This document shows positions 48,006 to 58,505 of a DNA stretch of 64,000 bases, in pieces. Source of the stretch: Powellomyces hirtus (taxonomy: Eukaryota; Chytridiomycota; Chytridiomycetes; Spizellomycetales; Powellomycetaceae); the NCBI GenBank assembly GCA_025526995.1, contig JAHLKG010000021.1, positions 124,001 to 188,000 on the forward strand, in the 5' to 3' direction. The notes under the pieces were generated by a model, which searched no databases, had not been told where the DNA came from, and worked only from the letters and a program-made list of their open reading frames with translations. Numbering within the stretch: position 1 is the first letter of the stretch; the number at the start of each line of letters is the position of its first letter. The translations under genes and the position numbers were made by a program.

Positions 48006-48829
48006 ATGTATCCGCAGCCATACGTCACGCAGCCTTCGCCGGTGTACATGCAAAATGTCCAACAGCCATCGCAGGCAAACTTTGCACAAGTAGGATATGC
48101 TACAAATGTGCAGACTGTGCAGCAGCAGGTCTATGCGGCCCCGCAACCAGCGTATGTGCAGCAGCAGCAGGTCTTCTCTGTGCAGCCACAGATGACGCAG
48201 ATTGGGCTTCCTACTACGAATGTATGTCACATTTTTTAATGCTTCAGTATATCATTTTGATACTGAGATCTTTGGCTAATTGGTGATTTTGATCCCGGTG
48301 GCCAGGTCGTGGTTATTTCTCAAGCTGTGCAGCGACCACCAAAGGATTGGAACCATAGCATCTTTGACTGCTTCAGCGATTGTGGATCCTGCATGGTCGC
48401 ATGTGTGTTCCCGTGCCTGATGTACGGCATGAACAAGAGGGACTTTTCGCATCGAGGATCTTGGTTCGGGGTATGCCAAAACTCTTGCTATGATATTGCT
48501 ATATGGGTGAATCTGTCAGCTTATCATACGCAACGCACACTAGGATGGCCTCATGTATTCCCTGATGCAGTGTGTTGGGTTCTCAGCTTGTTTGGGGGGT
48601 GGGACACGTACGGGCATTCGGGCAAAGTACAATATCAAGGTGAGCAGACGATTCCTGAAACACAGAAGAGGACATATCTCCATTGACAACTATACTAACG
48701 CCTTTATCATTTCTGCTTCGTCAGGGCGACAGCTGTGAGGACTGCCTATGCCATTTGCTCTGTGTCCCATGTGCTTTGACGCAGGAGCGGATGGAAATAG
48801 ACGACATGATGCGGGCAGGTCTAAACTGA
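48006..48829 (+). CDS. PLAC8 family cysteine-rich protein
   Basis: Exons 48006-48221, 48306-48470, 48544-48639 and 48725-48829, all phase 0, give 193 residues. The N-terminal ~75 residues are Gln/Pro/Tyr-rich with repeated VQ and QQQ. The PLAC8 domain follows: DCFSDCGSCMVACVFPCLMY (family CCxxxxCPC variant), then RTGIRAKYNIK and GDSCEDCLCHLLCVPCALTQ with the second cysteine cluster, and a closing ERMEID. PLAC8-domain proteins (plant PCR/FWL and fungal relatives) sit at membranes and influence metal transport or cell size. Which applies here is not shown. Confidence 0.88.
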
Positions 48830-49067
48830 AGAATTATGAGAGTGAATGTAGCATACCTCCGTAATCTTCATGTTATCAGATTTTGATCAGAGAAGACAGT
48901 TTGATTTGCATAATGAATCGCGGCTTGTCGGACGAAAACGCTTTGTCCGATCCTGAGTGTGAAATGTCACGCGTCGCGCTGCTTACGGGGCCCCCAGCCA
49001 CCTTTGAGCCCATGTCACTCGCACACTCTTGTTTTCGCCATTTTGTACGCTTATTCGTCTCAACGAT

Positions 49068-50185
49068 ATGGCGGATGAGATTTATCAACACCTCTTACGA
49101 GGGGCTGTAGCTGAAGGCAATCTGTTTCAGGTCAAGCGCTTCATTACACGGAAAGGCGTGCCGCTGCAATGCCCCGACCCGACGAATGGGTGGCCGATTC
49201 TGTTTTATGCCATGCGCTATTCGCAGAATGAAGTTGTGCGCTTCTTGATTGATGCTGGACATGATGAAAAGGAGATATCAAAGGTGTGCTGAACATGGAA
49301 TAAGCGGGGGTGTTAGTGGTACGCTGGGGAATGGTGTTCACGGGGACTTGTGGTGCTCACGGCGGAAGGCACTATGTTCTTCTAGGACTTTGCAAACAAT
49401 ACGGCTCTAATGGTTGCAGCAAACCACAAGAATGAAGAGGTACGTCATTCTGTCTACACCTCTGCACCTTATTGTCTTATGATCTGGACTGACACTTTTG
49501 ACATCCAGGCGTTTATGATGTATGTAGCGCTCTATCCACAGACGATCCACTGCACAAACGACGATGGCAAGACGGCTCTGATTGTCGCAACAGAGCGCGG
49601 CATGAATGGAATTATACAGGTGCGCCTAACGTACACACACAAGCCGGTCAATTGTTCAACGACAGTCCGCTGACTGCATGCTTATCTGTTTACGAGCAGG
49701 TCCTTCTCGACATGGGAGCTGAGGTGAACTCAGTGGACAGCACCGGCTCGACGCCGCTACACCAGTGTGTGTTTTTGTATTCACTCCCTCAATCATGTAC
49801 TCATACTGATCTGCACTTGTTCTGTATGTGCAAAGTGCGGCGGCATGGGGCTATTTCGACACGATAACGCTGCTGATTGGCCGTGGAGCGCACTATAACG
49901 TCAAGAACAAGCGTGGATGGACACCGTTTGACTGGGCTTATTCAGTGGAGACCAGGGATCATCTTCAAGGTAATAAAGTTGATGCTCCCTGAGTTGCCCT
50001 GCTGCGGGTAATGCTAAATGCTGTCTACCCTTGAATCTTGCTCAGAATGCGCAACGGCAATAGCCGAAAAGAAACCGATACCAACCCGCTATATCGCGCG
50101 CTCGTCAAGTGGGATTCCTAAATCCCCTTCTATATCTGCGTTTTCGCCGCAGCCGCAGAAGATTGATCTCCGGTCGTTTTTCTGA
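49068..50185 (+). CDS. ankyrin-repeat protein
   Basis: Exons 49068-49283, 49386-49439, 49509-49619, 49700-49764, 49836-49969 and 50046-50185; phases close and give 239 residues. Ankyrin repeats span residues ~5-190: LLRGAVAEGNLFQVKRFITR, GWPILFYAMRYSQNEVVRFL, NTALMVAANHKNEEA, GKTALIVATERGMNGIIQVL, GSTPLHHAAAWGYFDTITLL and KRGWTPFDWAYS. It ends in a short basic Ser/Pro tail. This is about five to six repeats and no other domain, so it is likely a small adaptor; partner unknown. The exon breaks do not coincide with repeat borders. Confidence 0.88.
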
Positions 50186-50864
50186 TTCGAATAATACGAT
50201 TTCCGAGGCATCAACATCAAATCGTTTGAGCGGCCTTTCCGCTCAGATTGCGTCCGTCACATTCTCCTCGTCCACCTGTACGGGAGCTCTATACTCGTTT
50301 CTCGCGGATGTGGACACGCACCATTCATGTACATTGTTATGAGCGTGCAGCATTTGCACATTGACACGCGTGCGAGTGACTAGCATGCGTTTATCTGCCT
50401 GGTGACACTAGCATTTTGACAAGGCAATGCACAGACACGTTCCTCAACCTGAAGTGAATATCGCCACGGTCCTGTACTCTAGCCGCATATCTAGGCGGAC
50501 TGATTGTGTTTCGCCCACATTTACAAAATGAAAATGTTGCGGTTCTTTTGCATCATTAATCAACCAAGCACCGCCTGAGATTAGCAATGGGAATTGAGCG
50601 CCCTTCAATTGGTGTTGAATCACCTGTGCTGTTTGCATGTGAATTTATTTGCTTACTACAAAGGGGAATGGGGACGTCTGCAATAATAATAAATACAATA
50701 ATAATACTTTAAAATAACGGCTCCATGATAAGTATGGTCCAGGGATAAATAATCTGGTCTAAATGTACTCGATCTAACAAATATAAACTATGTACGAGAA
50801 TTTGTTCTGTGCATGGATTTGGCCTTGTTTACGGTTGCTTGTAGAGGCAAAAGTCGGAGTGAAC
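50186..50864. other. convergent 3' region
   Basis: 3' flanks of the ankyrin gene (+) and the aerolysin-like gene (-), AT-rich with A/T runs near 50690-50720. No gene seen. Confidence 0.45.
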
Positions 50865-52706
50865 TCAGTCAGCATATGCGACCTCCATTCCGTCGATGTT
50901 CGTGAAGCCGATGTTCCTAGGGAATATGCCGCGCTTGGCAAGTCCGTTGCTGAGATCAGCGTAGTCAGCCTCACGGCGTTCGAGAACACTAGCAGGGTCG
51001 GCGAAAATGGGCTCGGTGCCGTTGATGGAGGAGATGGACTTGGTGATGTTAGCGCCGGCAAAGAACTCAGTGTGAGAGAGATCTCGCTTCCTGCTCTGGC
51101 AAACCTCGATGATGCTTGATGCCGAGTTTGCGTTGACGGCGAGGTTCAGGGTGGTGGATGCCATGTTCTTGTACTTTTTGGGATCCATCAGCTTCTCGAT
51201 ATTGAAGGCCCAGAAATAGTGGCCGTTCTTGCGCTTCTCAAACGTGAACCAAACCCAGCCCTTGGCTCGAAAGTGAAGCTCGCCGGTACCGGACACGGTG
51301 CAAATATCCTGCTTGACCTGGTAGCCACATCCTTTGGGCGGAATCTTCTTGTGCACGGTCTGGGTGATCATAGCCATGATGGTATTGGTTGTGGTCTCGC
51401 CCGACGTGTGCGTGTAGTCGATTGAGGTTGAAATCTCGCCAGTGTGTTGCGCAACTGTGGGGACACCGACAGTGACGGAATATTTGAGCCCGAGCCCGAC
51501 CGCGACACTGCTGGTGGTGCTGGTCGAGAGCGAGTACATGCCCTGGGTGGCGATAGAGATATCGATTTGATCACCAACCACGGAGCCGTCGTTGCCGCAA
51601 CCCGTGGTGCAGGTCTGACTGATGGGCGAGCATTGCGCTTCGTTCCATTTTTGGTTGACGAGATGGCCGTGGGTACAGACTTCAGCTTTGAGCACTGGGA
51701 TTTTGGGCATGTTCCAGTTGACGTACATTCCGTTCCATTTACCGTAAAGGCCCCTGACATACTCGGTCATTTCGAACCAGCCGGGCATGTTTTGCACGTC
51801 CTCAAGCTTTGCAGGGTTGCACATCTGGACCAGCTTGCGTGCTGGTGCTTTTGCTTTTGGCTTGGCAGGCGCAGGTTTCTTTGGTGCGAGGACCACCTTG
51901 CTGACTGTCTTCATGGGGCCCTTTTTGGCTGCGGGCGCCTTGGCTGCAGGGTGTTTCTGACCAACAGGCCTCCGAATGGGCTTCGTGATGGGCCTCTTGG
52001 GTTTGATTGCTTTCAGCTTCTCGTACGCTTCCTTGTTGGTTCTGGGTCGTCCAGGAGCGGGCTTGTTAGCGACGGGCTTCTTAGCGACGGGCTTCTTAGC
52101 TGCGGGCGCCTTGGCTGCAGGGTGTTTCTGACCAACAGGCCTCCGAATGGGCTTCGTGATGGGCTTCTTGCGTTTGATTGCTTTCAGCTTCTCGTACGCT
52201 TCCTTGTTGGTTCTGGGTCGTCCAGGAGCGGGCTTGTTAGCGACGGGCTTCTTAACCACGGGCTTCTTAGCTGCGGGCGCCTTGGCTGCAGGGTGTCTCT
52301 GACCAACAGGCCTCTGAATGGGCTTCGTGATGGGCTTCTTGCGTTTGATTGCTTTCAGCTTCTCGTACGTTTCCTTGTTGGTTCTGGGTCGTCCAGCAGC
52401 GGGCTTGTTAGGGCCGTGCTTCCTGGCCGGCTTCTTGGCGGCAGGCTTGCGGGCGGCGGTGTTCTTTTTCGCAGCGGGCTTCTTGGCGGTAGGCTTACGG
52501 ACACCGGCGGGCTGCTTAGCAGCAGGCGGCTTCTTCGTGACAGATTTGCGAGCGGGTCTGGGGTTGACGATGACGTGAGGTGCTGCGTTGTTATTCGCAC
52601 GAGCCATGAGGCTGTTGCCCTCGGTGCTGGGAGCGGAACTGACTACCAATGGCATGGCGGCCATAAACATGACCATCGGGGTCACCAGACTCTTGAAGAG
52701 AACCAT
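50865..52706 (-). CDS. secreted aerolysin/ETX-MTX2-like protein with lysine-rich repeat arm
   Basis: A single exon of 613 residues. Residues 1-25 form a signal peptide. Residues ~50-290 are a Lys/Ala/Pro-rich arm resembling histone H1 tails, containing three tandem 57-residue repeats (residues 105-275) that begin GRPRTNKEAYEKLKAIK. Residues ~295-525 form the globular part with several Cys. Within it, residues ~385-480 show the alternating Ser/Thr-rich strand pattern of aerolysin-fold pore-forming proteins: SSVAVGLGLKYSVTVGVP, STSIDYTHTSGETTTNTI, then a VHKKIPPKGCGY turn. The C-terminal ~75 residues carry three dibasic sites (KR 540-541, RR 577-578, KR 591-592) typical of Kex2 cleavage. The pore-forming assignment is from pattern, not a database match; a non-toxic beta-rich lectin-like secreted protein is the alternative. 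A TATA box lies ~115 bases upstream. Confidence 0.65.
   Translation of the reverse strand: MVLFKSLVTPMVMFMAAMPLVVSSAPSTEGNSLMARANNNAAPHVIVNPRPARKSVTKKPPAAKQPAGVRKPTAKKPAAKKNTAARKPAAKKPARKHGPNKPAAGRPRTNKETYEKLKAIKRKKPITKPIQRPVGQRHPAAKAPAAKKPVVKKPVANKPAPGRPRTNKEAYEKLKAIKRKKPITKPIRRPVGQKHPAAKAPAAKKPVAKKPVANKPAPGRPRTNKEAYEKLKAIKPKRPITKPIRRPVGQKHPAAKAPAAKKGPMKTVSKVVLAPKKPAPAKPKAKAPARKLVQMCNPAKLEDVQNMPGWFEMTEYVRGLYGKWNGMYVNWNMPKIPVLKAEVCTHGHLVNQKWNEAQCSPISQTCTTGCGNDGSVVGDQIDISIATQGMYSLSTSTTSSVAVGLGLKYSVTVGVPTVAQHTGEISTSIDYTHTSGETTTNTIMAMITQTVHKKIPPKGCGYQVKQDICTVSGTGELHFRAKGWVWFTFEKRKNGHYFWAFNIEKLMDPKKYKNMASTTLNLAVNANSASSIIEVCQSRKRDLSHTEFFAGANITKSISSINGTEPIFADPASVLERREADYADLSNGLAKRGIFPRNIGFTNIDGMEVAYAD
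51882..52394 (-). repeat. three tandem 171-nt coding repeats
   Basis: Near-identical units of 171 nt (57 codons) within the lysine-rich arm; for example the string ACCAACAGGCCTC recurs at 171-nt spacing (about 51960, 52131 and 52302). The high identity indicates recent duplication or ongoing homogenisation. Confidence 0.85.
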
Positions 52707-52820
52707 CGCCTTGCAAGAGAGGGGATTAGGAGTAAAAGAGAGGAGCAGGCAGAGAAGTAGAAGACTGCGCAGAGGATGTGGGATGAAGAAACGGGACGGA
52801 AGATGGCCCAGCTCGGCGGC

Positions 52821-52827
52821 TTTTATA
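52821..52827 (-). promoter_or_regulatory. TATA box of the aerolysin-like gene
   Basis: TATAAAA on the minus strand about 115 bases upstream of the ATG at 52706, in a GC-rich context. Confidence 0.6.
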
Positions 52828-54206
52828 TTCCTGTGATGCTTCTATTGCGGCTCATATTGACAGCGGCCCTGCGGCTCAGAGTCTTATGATCCATGTTGCT
52901 AGCTTTTGTTGCGTTGACGCGTCATGGCCTTCGACTGACAGGGTCTGAAAGGACCGTTCTCGTTGCGAGCTGTAAAATCAAGTCGATACCTGGCGCAAAA
53001 CTAAGGAGCCCAGCGACGGTTCCTGTCACATTTATGCTCTTTTGCATGCTAAGAAAGACAAGGATGCGGAACTTTGAGGCTTGATCTGAATGAATCTGAA
53101 CAAAACGTCTACGCGCGTGGCTCAGAAGCGAGTATGGACGTGGGTTGTAGTGGTACCTTCGCCACCGAAGATGCGGAAGGCGACATAGAAAAGCAACGTA
53201 TCCCGAGATTGCGATCCACTATTTTCGGGACCACGGGATCGGGTACAAAACAGCGGGGCAGGAACACCGATGAGGTTACGATGCATCACGTTCAAAACGC
53301 GACCGAGTCTGCTTTATGAAATCCGATCGCTGGACCCCATAAAATGGAATCTGCATGATTCTGCTCACAAAACATGGCCCTGAAAGACGAGTACCTGGCC
53401 TTGGTGAACATCATGAGTTCTCTGCATTGTGAATGCAGCATTATTGTCCAAAAGTGCTCAATTGCCCGGGTATGGTAAGTCCCGATTCAAAGTGCGCATC
53501 TTTTTGACACGAAGACGCGTGGGACCCACGTGGCGCAGTGCTTACTCATTCGATCGACAGTGTGATATCACGTGACGTTGATCAGATTTGAAGGAATGCC
53601 TGCTCGTTTGGGGTTGTCTCGGCACGTTGCCACTTTTCAGACGATGATGATCTCTTCGCAATGAACTGGGCGCGGTGGAAATGGACGGGGGTCGGAAGAG
53701 TCCCTACAGTATTTGTGACCCATGAAAAAAAAACATCCAAGAACAGAAGCAGCTCAGAAAATATCAACGTCTCTGCATCAGCAACGAAGCACCGAGATGC
53801 CCCGTTACCATAAGAGTAGCGATTCTTTTTGGTTGGCTATTCTCATCTTTGCTGCTTCGCGCTTACAGAATCGGTTTCCCAAGCAAAGGCTTCCGGCGTC
53901 CAATGTGCCATGTCTTATCAATGACTGATCAGCGACTTGGTAGATTGTAACGAGAAGCTATGCGTTGCATTGTCGTTATTATGGACAAATGCGAACAAAA
54001 GTAAGAAATGGCGAAGAGGCCGAAGAAGCGTTTGGCGGCCAGTTTTGTAGGAGGGAGAAAAAATGATGTGTGCATGTGATCTCATGTGACCGCGTGCGCA
54101 GCACCTCGGTTCGCACTTCCCTCTAGCTTTTTCCCGTTTTCCTTTTTTTTTGTGCAATTCACACGCACATTTCACTCCAGCAACCAATACGTGCGAGGTC
54201 TTCAGA
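52828..54206. other. divergent intergenic region, 1.4 kb
   Basis: Upstream of the aerolysin-like gene (-) and the basic-motif array gene (+). Frames such as 53074-53319 show no domain or splice support. Confidence 0.4.
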
Positions 54207-57200
54207 ATGCCCAGCTTGGATACGCCGCGAACTCCAATACGACCATATGTCGCTAAACTATGTGCAAGTCCGGGCGAGTCAATGTACGCGGTGTCGCCGA
54301 GGGAGAACCTGGGAGAAGTTACGGACTTTGCCCTGCGCGTGGCTCTGCAACGACTTCCGCCAAGCACGCAAACTTTGTCAACACTTCCAACGCAGCTGTT
54401 CACCGTGCTATGCGCGAATCCCGCTACGACAAAGGTCTCGGAGCTGCAAGAATATCTGACCGGTCTGAATGGTCCAAGCTTGAAGAGCGTGGCACAAATA
54501 TACGCTGGTCACCCGCGTGCCGACTACCCGCTAGAATACCGCAAACCTCTACTGGAACTCAACAATGTCAATGATACCGAGGTTCTGAGAGTGGTGGTCT
54601 ATACCAAAGACTATTTTGTCGTACCGCACAACCTCACGCTCAACGAGGCTTTCGATTCTGGAGAGCTGATTTATGTTGCGAAGGTGGCTCAGACAGAGTC
54701 TCTCGCGAGGCCAGCCACTCTATCTGCCAGCTTTTTGCGCGAGCTTACGATACCAAGACAGAAATTCGATACAATGTTGACGAAGCTGCAACCACTTCTG
54801 GACACTTTATCCAGTGTTGTAAAGCGTAAGCGTGAGGATATCGACTCGGAGAAGCCCGAGATACTTGCATTAGTGGAGCCTGATGGCATTACAAAGAAAC
54901 GCCGAAAGCGTGGACAACGAAAGGATCGGCCAAGTGACCTCCCCCAGTCTTCCCCCGACGGGATGTCAAGCCATGAGGAGGAGGTTATGAACGGCTCCAC
55001 CGTAGACCAAGTTCCCGTGGTTCCATCTCATGAATTTTCGCAGGCTGAAGTGGGCGCATCAATTGAAGCAACCGTGCAGTCCACGTCCCCTCCTTCAAAC
55101 CCTGGCGTTTACGCTGTCTCATCCTTGGACCAACTACAAGACACAGAAGCGGATGTACAGCCTCCTCCGCTACGCCGGAAACGGAATACCAGAGGCAAAA
55201 GGACGAAGCGGAAAGAGATGGAGGAGAATGTGGATGATGAACCGTGTACAGCGCCCAAAATGGACGCCTTGTTGCACGATGACCAGCTGGTACCCCAACG
55301 TTCGGGTAGTACAAATATGGAGATTGCGCCCTCGGTAGCACCCGACAACGCCGAGCCACGACTGCCGTTCCTAAGTGAATTGAAGGTCATCTTGGAGCAG
55401 GAGCTAGATTACTCAGAGCAAAATGTGGTGAGCTCGAGAAAGCGGACGACACGCGGCAAAAGAACAGGCCGGAAGGAGAATGCGACGGGCGAGCCGTCCG
55501 ATGTTGATCACGAACCATCCATAACGCTCGTAGAGAACGTCTCAGGACCTGTTGAAAACGCAACTGTCCTCGAGGACACGCCATTTGAGAAGGAACCCGT
55601 GGCACCCCAAGACGCAGGCCATCATAGTGAACCAAATGTGTTCGCGACAACGGAACAGCCAGATGAGGATACTGAACCATTGCCGAGTGTTGGGCAGGAG
55701 AGTACGGAGACTGTACCGACACCTGGAAAACGGAAGACCAGAGGCAAAAGGACGCATCGGAAGAGGGCTGGTGATGAAGTTTTGCCGACAAGCGGACAAT
55801 CTGCCGATGAGTTAGAAGCAACGCATGAAAAGCCCCCTCCGAACACCGCAGAAGAGCACAGTCACCAGGAGAGCACGCCAACATTTTTAGAAACAGAGAC
55901 TTCACAAATGGAAGTTGATGGGGAGGAAGTAGCGGACCTCGAAATACCACATGATTCCGAAAGCGATGTGCCTTTGTCCGACGACGAACCACCAGTATCC
56001 GTTTCTTCAAAAGTACCTGGACCGGTCGCGCACGATCTGTCTCCTGACGAGAAACCAGGTTTGAGCAAGCCAAAGCGGAAGGCTGCAGACAAGAACACCC
56101 CGCCAAAGCTCAAGACGTCGAAAGCAGAAAAGGGCAACACAGCTGTTGAAGAAGGATGCGCGTCAGCCGCTTTCGCCCCTGTTCCGAGCAATAATGATGC
56201 GCCAGCCATTTTGGCTGGAAAGCGCAGAACTCGAGGCAAGCGGACAAGTCGAGAAAAGAAGACAGAAGAAGCAACTACGGAGATTCAGCATGTCAATGAG
56301 ACGCCAGTCCTCTTCACCGAGAAGCGGAAACTGTCGATGATGGACGGTGGCGATCAGAGCTCCGATGATGAGGCACCTGTTGCGGTCTCGAGTAAGATGA
56401 TACCAGATCCCAAGACAGCTATCAAATACAATCTGATATCGTCATCTGAAAACATGTCGAGTCCAGACAAAAAGCCCAAAGTCCAAGACGAGCCACTGAA
56501 GAAGAAACAGCGAACGAGGGGCAAGATAGTGGAGCGAGAGATTGCACGACAGACTGATAAGCCTTTATCGGAACCAGATGCGAAAATATCTATGCCACCG
56601 CCTTCTGCTAGCGCACCTGCAGTGGAATCCCATGTAATCAGTGCGCCAGCACCCACTCCTGAGAACCGCAAAGCTCGCCGCGCGAGGTTGCAGGCAAAAA
56701 CACGTGGCGCTCAAATATCATCGGCCTCCACGCCATCCAGCGACAAACCGTTCCCACCAGAGCCCACTACGGTACTTCCTTCCATTCAGAACTCGCCCGT
56801 GGAAGGCGAGCCCCTTTCAAGCCCTCACAAAGAGACATCTGCCGACTCCAAGCATAGCACACAGACCATTGCCAATGTCTGCGAGACGCCAACGTCCGCA
56901 CTTAAAAACCGTCGCGCTCGACGGGAGAGATTGCGACGATTGTCGCAACTCGCATCTCAGCCAAAGCTCAGCTCGGCATTGCTCGCCGACAACGTGAGTG
57001 AGAAGCCTGCGTTGGTCTCCCAAGAAACCCCTCCTACGGGCACAGAGGCGACTTCTGGTGAAAAGCAATTATCCCATCCTGGGGCGCTCTTGGCTGAACC
57101 TGTCGCTCCCAATCTTACGGAACCCCTCGTTGTTGCCCTTCCGTCTGTACCTGAAAACCGGAAGGTTCGACGCGAGAGGCTGCGACGGGCTTCTGCATTC

Positions 57201-58505
57201 GGATCTCAATCCACAACGGACTCCACATTGCCTGCTCAAGATGCTGGACCTCAACATGGAACGCCGACATCAAAATCTCTACCGATCACGCCAGTTGTGA
57301 AGAACGTTGCACCGTCATACGATGCACCACCATCAAACCTTCCCGCCATTGCAGCGGGTGTTAAGCCCCCTGCGTTCGATGCAAAGGAGAGGGGAACGCA
57401 CGGCCTCCAGGCCGCCCCATGCACACCGACAAACCGCAAGGTCCGGCGCGAGGTACTGCGACAATCATCTCAATCGGCTTACAAACCAACCTCGGATTTG
57501 CCAGTGCCCGTCGATGATGCTACCTATCATCATGAAGCACCCACTTCAGACTCCGTAACATCCACACCCGCTACCAACAACAACACGCCGTCGGACATCG
57601 GACCAACATCAACCACTCCAGCTACTACAACGAGTGCCGGTATCACTTCTCTCAATGACCCGGAGAAAGGCACACTGGTTCTCGATCCGCCTGCATCGAC
57701 ACCAGCAAACCGTAAGCCGCGACGGAAGAGATTGAGGCAGGCTTCAGACTACCTGGCTCTCTTGATATCAACTGCCACTTCACCTAAAAAGGCTGGCACA
57801 GAAGTCAGCAAATCCACCACAGTGAAAGAAAAATTGCCAGCGACTCCTGGGATTGCAGTACCGGATGATCCGAAAATTGAGAATGAGAGGACCTCTTCTG
57901 GGGTGCCAATCGTGGATTTGGAGTATAGCGAGGGCACACGCCACGGGTCGTTACAAGGCTCCCAACTCGCTGCTCAATTAACGTCGCCTCCCGATTCGTC
58001 GAGCGGTGAAATGAAAGATCATCATGATATTATGTCCAAATCCGTGTCCCAAACAACAAATTCCGCCTCTCATCAGCCCGTGATGGATCACACACCATCG
58101 CTAGCCACTCAGAAGAGACGAACGCGCGGCGCAAGGAGGAACCGAAACGAAACAATACAACGTAGCCTACAAAGCGCATCGTCGGCATCAAGTGACCACG
58201 CATCGCAATCCCAGTCGCAGAGCACATTATCGCAAATTTTGGACTCATCTCCTTACTTTCACGTGGAGCAACTAAACAATTACATCGATACCCTTGCGCT
58301 ACCGGATTCTCTGGACCTCTACAATGAGGTCGTGGACATCACTCCGGCTGCAGCGAATCGCATTGCTAGGGAAGAGCATGATCTGGAAAACCACCTGCAT
58401 GGTATTCTAGACGCGCCAACCACGCCGTCCCGGCCCCAGACGTCTGGTGCAAAGACGAGCATAGTGAAAGCTACGGAAGAAAAGTCGATCTGGGATAGCA
58501 TATAG
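54207..58505 (+). CDS. large disordered protein with regularly spaced basic motifs
   Basis: A single exon of 1432 residues. I start at the ATG 54207 (MPSLDTPRTPIRPYV); the frame continues 19 codons upstream from a non-ATG codon. Residues ~35-205 look folded (FALRVALQRLPPSTQTL, SVAQIYAGHPRADYPLEYRK, VLRVVVYTKDYFVVPHNLT), unknown family. The remainder is acidic disorder punctuated by ~12 basic motifs. Class A is TRGKRTxRK-like, near 55170, 55432, 55725, 56217, 56502 and 58110, with a weaker one at 54892. Class B is NRKxRRERLRxxS, near 56662, 56904, 57153, 57430 and 57706, often preceded by TP. Spacing is mostly 80-98 residues. The C-terminal ~100 residues (LSQILDSSPYFHVEQLNNYI, DLYNEVVDITPAAANRIARE) look like a second folded or helical element. 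A nuclear or cytoskeletal scaffold is possible; function unknown. Confidence 0.75.
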   Translation: MPSLDTPRTPIRPYVAKLCASPGESMYAVSPRENLGEVTDFALRVALQRLPPSTQTLSTLPTQLFTVLCANPATTKVSELQEYLTGLNGPSLKSVAQIYAGHPRADYPLEYRKPLLELNNVNDTEVLRVVVYTKDYFVVPHNLTLNEAFDSGELIYVAKVAQTESLARPATLSASFLRELTIPRQKFDTMLTKLQPLLDTLSSVVKRKREDIDSEKPEILALVEPDGITKKRRKRGQRKDRPSDLPQSSPDGMSSHEEEVMNGSTVDQVPVVPSHEFSQAEVGASIEATVQSTSPPSNPGVYAVSSLDQLQDTEADVQPPPLRRKRNTRGKRTKRKEMEENVDDEPCTAPKMDALLHDDQLVPQRSGSTNMEIAPSVAPDNAEPRLPFLSELKVILEQELDYSEQNVVSSRKRTTRGKRTGRKENATGEPSDVDHEPSITLVENVSGPVENATVLEDTPFEKEPVAPQDAGHHSEPNVFATTEQPDEDTEPLPSVGQESTETVPTPGKRKTRGKRTHRKRAGDEVLPTSGQSADELEATHEKPPPNTAEEHSHQESTPTFLETETSQMEVDGEEVADLEIPHDSESDVPLSDDEPPVSVSSKVPGPVAHDLSPDEKPGLSKPKRKAADKNTPPKLKTSKAEKGNTAVEEGCASAAFAPVPSNNDAPAILAGKRRTRGKRTSREKKTEEATTEIQHVNETPVLFTEKRKLSMMDGGDQSSDDEAPVAVSSKMIPDPKTAIKYNLISSSENMSSPDKKPKVQDEPLKKKQRTRGKIVEREIARQTDKPLSEPDAKISMPPPSASAPAVESHVISAPAPTPENRKARRARLQAKTRGAQISSASTPSSDKPFPPEPTTVLPSIQNSPVEGEPLSSPHKETSADSKHSTQTIANVCETPTSALKNRRARRERLRRLSQLASQPKLSSALLADNVSEKPALVSQETPPTGTEATSGEKQLSHPGALLAEPVAPNLTEPLVVALPSVPENRKVRRERLRRASAFGSQSTTDSTLPAQDAGPQHGTPTSKSLPITPVVKNVAPSYDAPPSNLPAIAAGVKPPAFDAKERGTHGLQAAPCTPTNRKVRREVLRQSSQSAYKPTSDLPVPVDDATYHHEAPTSDSVTSTPATNNNTPSDIGPTSTTPATTTSAGITSLNDPEKGTLVLDPPASTPANRKPRRKRLRQASDYLALLISTATSPKKAGTEVSKSTTVKEKLPATPGIAVPDDPKIENERTSSGVPIVDLEYSEGTRHGSLQGSQLAAQLTSPPDSSSGEMKDHHDIMSKSVSQTTNSASHQPVMDHTPSLATQKRRTRGARRNRNETIQRSLQSASSASSDHASQSQSQSTLSQILDSSPYFHVEQLNNYIDTLALPDSLDLYNEVVDITPAAANRIAREEHDLENHLHGILDAPTTPSRPQTSGAKTSIVKATEEKSIWDSI

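Noticed and set aside
51444..52760. 438-codon open frame on the plus strand opposite the aerolysin-like gene
   Set aside because: Antisense shadow of the Lys/Ala/Pro repeats; the minus-strand frame has signal peptide, TATA box and domain pattern.
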